The notes beneath the pieces were generated by a model. The model had not been told where the DNA came from and made no database searches. It saw only the letters and a list, made by a program, of their open reading frames with translations. DNA of 5,967 nt from JBBQAA01 sp038276395 (GTDB lineage Bacteria; Actinomycetota; Thermoleophilia; Solirubrobacterales; Solirubrobacteraceae), in the NCBI GenBank assembly GCA_038276395.1, contig JBBQAA010000009.1, positions 1 to 5,967 of the forward strand, written 5' to 3'. The position numbers were made by a program, and so were the translations under genes. Of this stretch, positions 5,828 to 5,967 are shown piece after piece (within the stretch, counting starts at the first letter, position 1; the number at the start of each line of letters is the position of its first letter).

Positions 5828-5967
5828 CTAGTGCAGCGTTCCTGAAGTGGGTTGTTGTTTGGCGGCCTTGGTGACGACGGCGTCGGCCGTTTTGGTCCAG
5901 ACGAACGGCTGGGCGCGCTCGTTGTAGCCCTCGATGAAGTGCTCGATCGCGGCGATCAACTCGGGAA
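5828..5967 (-). CDS. IS630-family transposase, C-terminal end (partial)
   Basis: The last 45 codons of a transposase whose N-terminus and catalytic core lie beyond the right edge. The visible protein reads PELIAAIEHFIEGYNERAQP, then FVWTKTADAVVTKAAKQ, then QPTSGTLH and a TAG stop. The (I/F)-x-x-(Y/W)-N-x-R-x-x-P-F-x-W-T-K-T pattern with a short polar tail is typical of the DDE-domain end of actinobacterial IS630/Tc1-type transposases. Whether the full gene is intact cannot be judged here. The short length visible limits certainty to the family level. Confidence 0.8.
   Translation of the reverse strand, partial: PELIAAIEHFIEGYNERAQPFVWTKTADAVVTKAAKQQPTSGTLH
5829..5967 (-). mobile_element. One end of an IS630-type insertion sequence
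   Basis: The transposase tail runs almost to the inferred element end. IS630 elements insert at TA and duplicate it; the TA at 5829-5830 directly abuts GTGCAGCGTTCCTGAAGT (5831-5848), a plausible terminal inverted repeat that also encodes the last residues (ACTTCAGGAACGCTGCAC read on the minus strand). The matching inverted repeat and second TA would lie beyond the right edge, so the boundary is inferred. Confidence 0.55.

Noticed and set aside
5592..5967. tRNA-Gly as an integration site for a genomic island
   Set aside because: The mobile element lies on the 5' (promoter) side of the tRNA, not the 3' end used by integrases, no duplicated tRNA 3' fragment is seen, and IS630 elements target TA rather than tRNA genes.

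Overview
The window is very GC-rich with strong G/C bias at third codon positions. Together with a two-repeat peptidoglycan-binding plus NlpC/P60 wall hydrolase, this suggests a high-GC actinobacterium, possibly Thermoleophilia/Solirubrobacterales. That placement is an impression from sequence style and gene families, since no marker gene is present.

Layout. Positions 2-847 (+) hold the 3' part of a secreted cell-wall hydrolase cut by the left edge. It converges on a small four-helix membrane protein of unknown function (870-1271, -). An AT-rich island at about 1288-1320 separates that gene from the main feature, a tightly packed three-gene operon on the + strand. The operon encodes a type I Baeyer-Villiger/flavin monooxygenase (1388-2893), an unusual zinc-type medium-chain dehydrogenase (2893-4065) and a short acyl-CoA synthetase (4062-5555). 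Successive genes overlap by 1 nt and 4 nt, so the three products are probably co-translated. A tRNA-Gly(UCC) gene lies on the opposite strand (5592-5662), only 36 nt beyond the operon. The right edge holds the C-terminal end of an IS630-type transposase (5828-5967, -), whose inferred element boundary coincides with its own stop codon.

How the genes may work together. The dehydrogenase could interconvert an alcohol and a ketone or aldehyde, the monooxygenase could insert oxygen to give an ester or lactone, and the ligase could activate the released acid as a CoA thioester for beta-oxidation. The set of activities resembles part of the mycobacterial mymA locus (flavin monooxygenase, alcohol dehydrogenase, FadD13), but the dehydrogenase here is of a different type and no esterase or lipase is present in the window. 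The substrate cannot be read from sequence.

The points most worth a second look are the dehydrogenase, which lacks the structural-zinc cysteines and carries two insertions; the divergent, overlapping promoter candidates; and a possible alternative-hairpin switch over the monooxygenase ribosome binding site. I see no CRISPR array, phage genes or clear evidence of a wholly new system.
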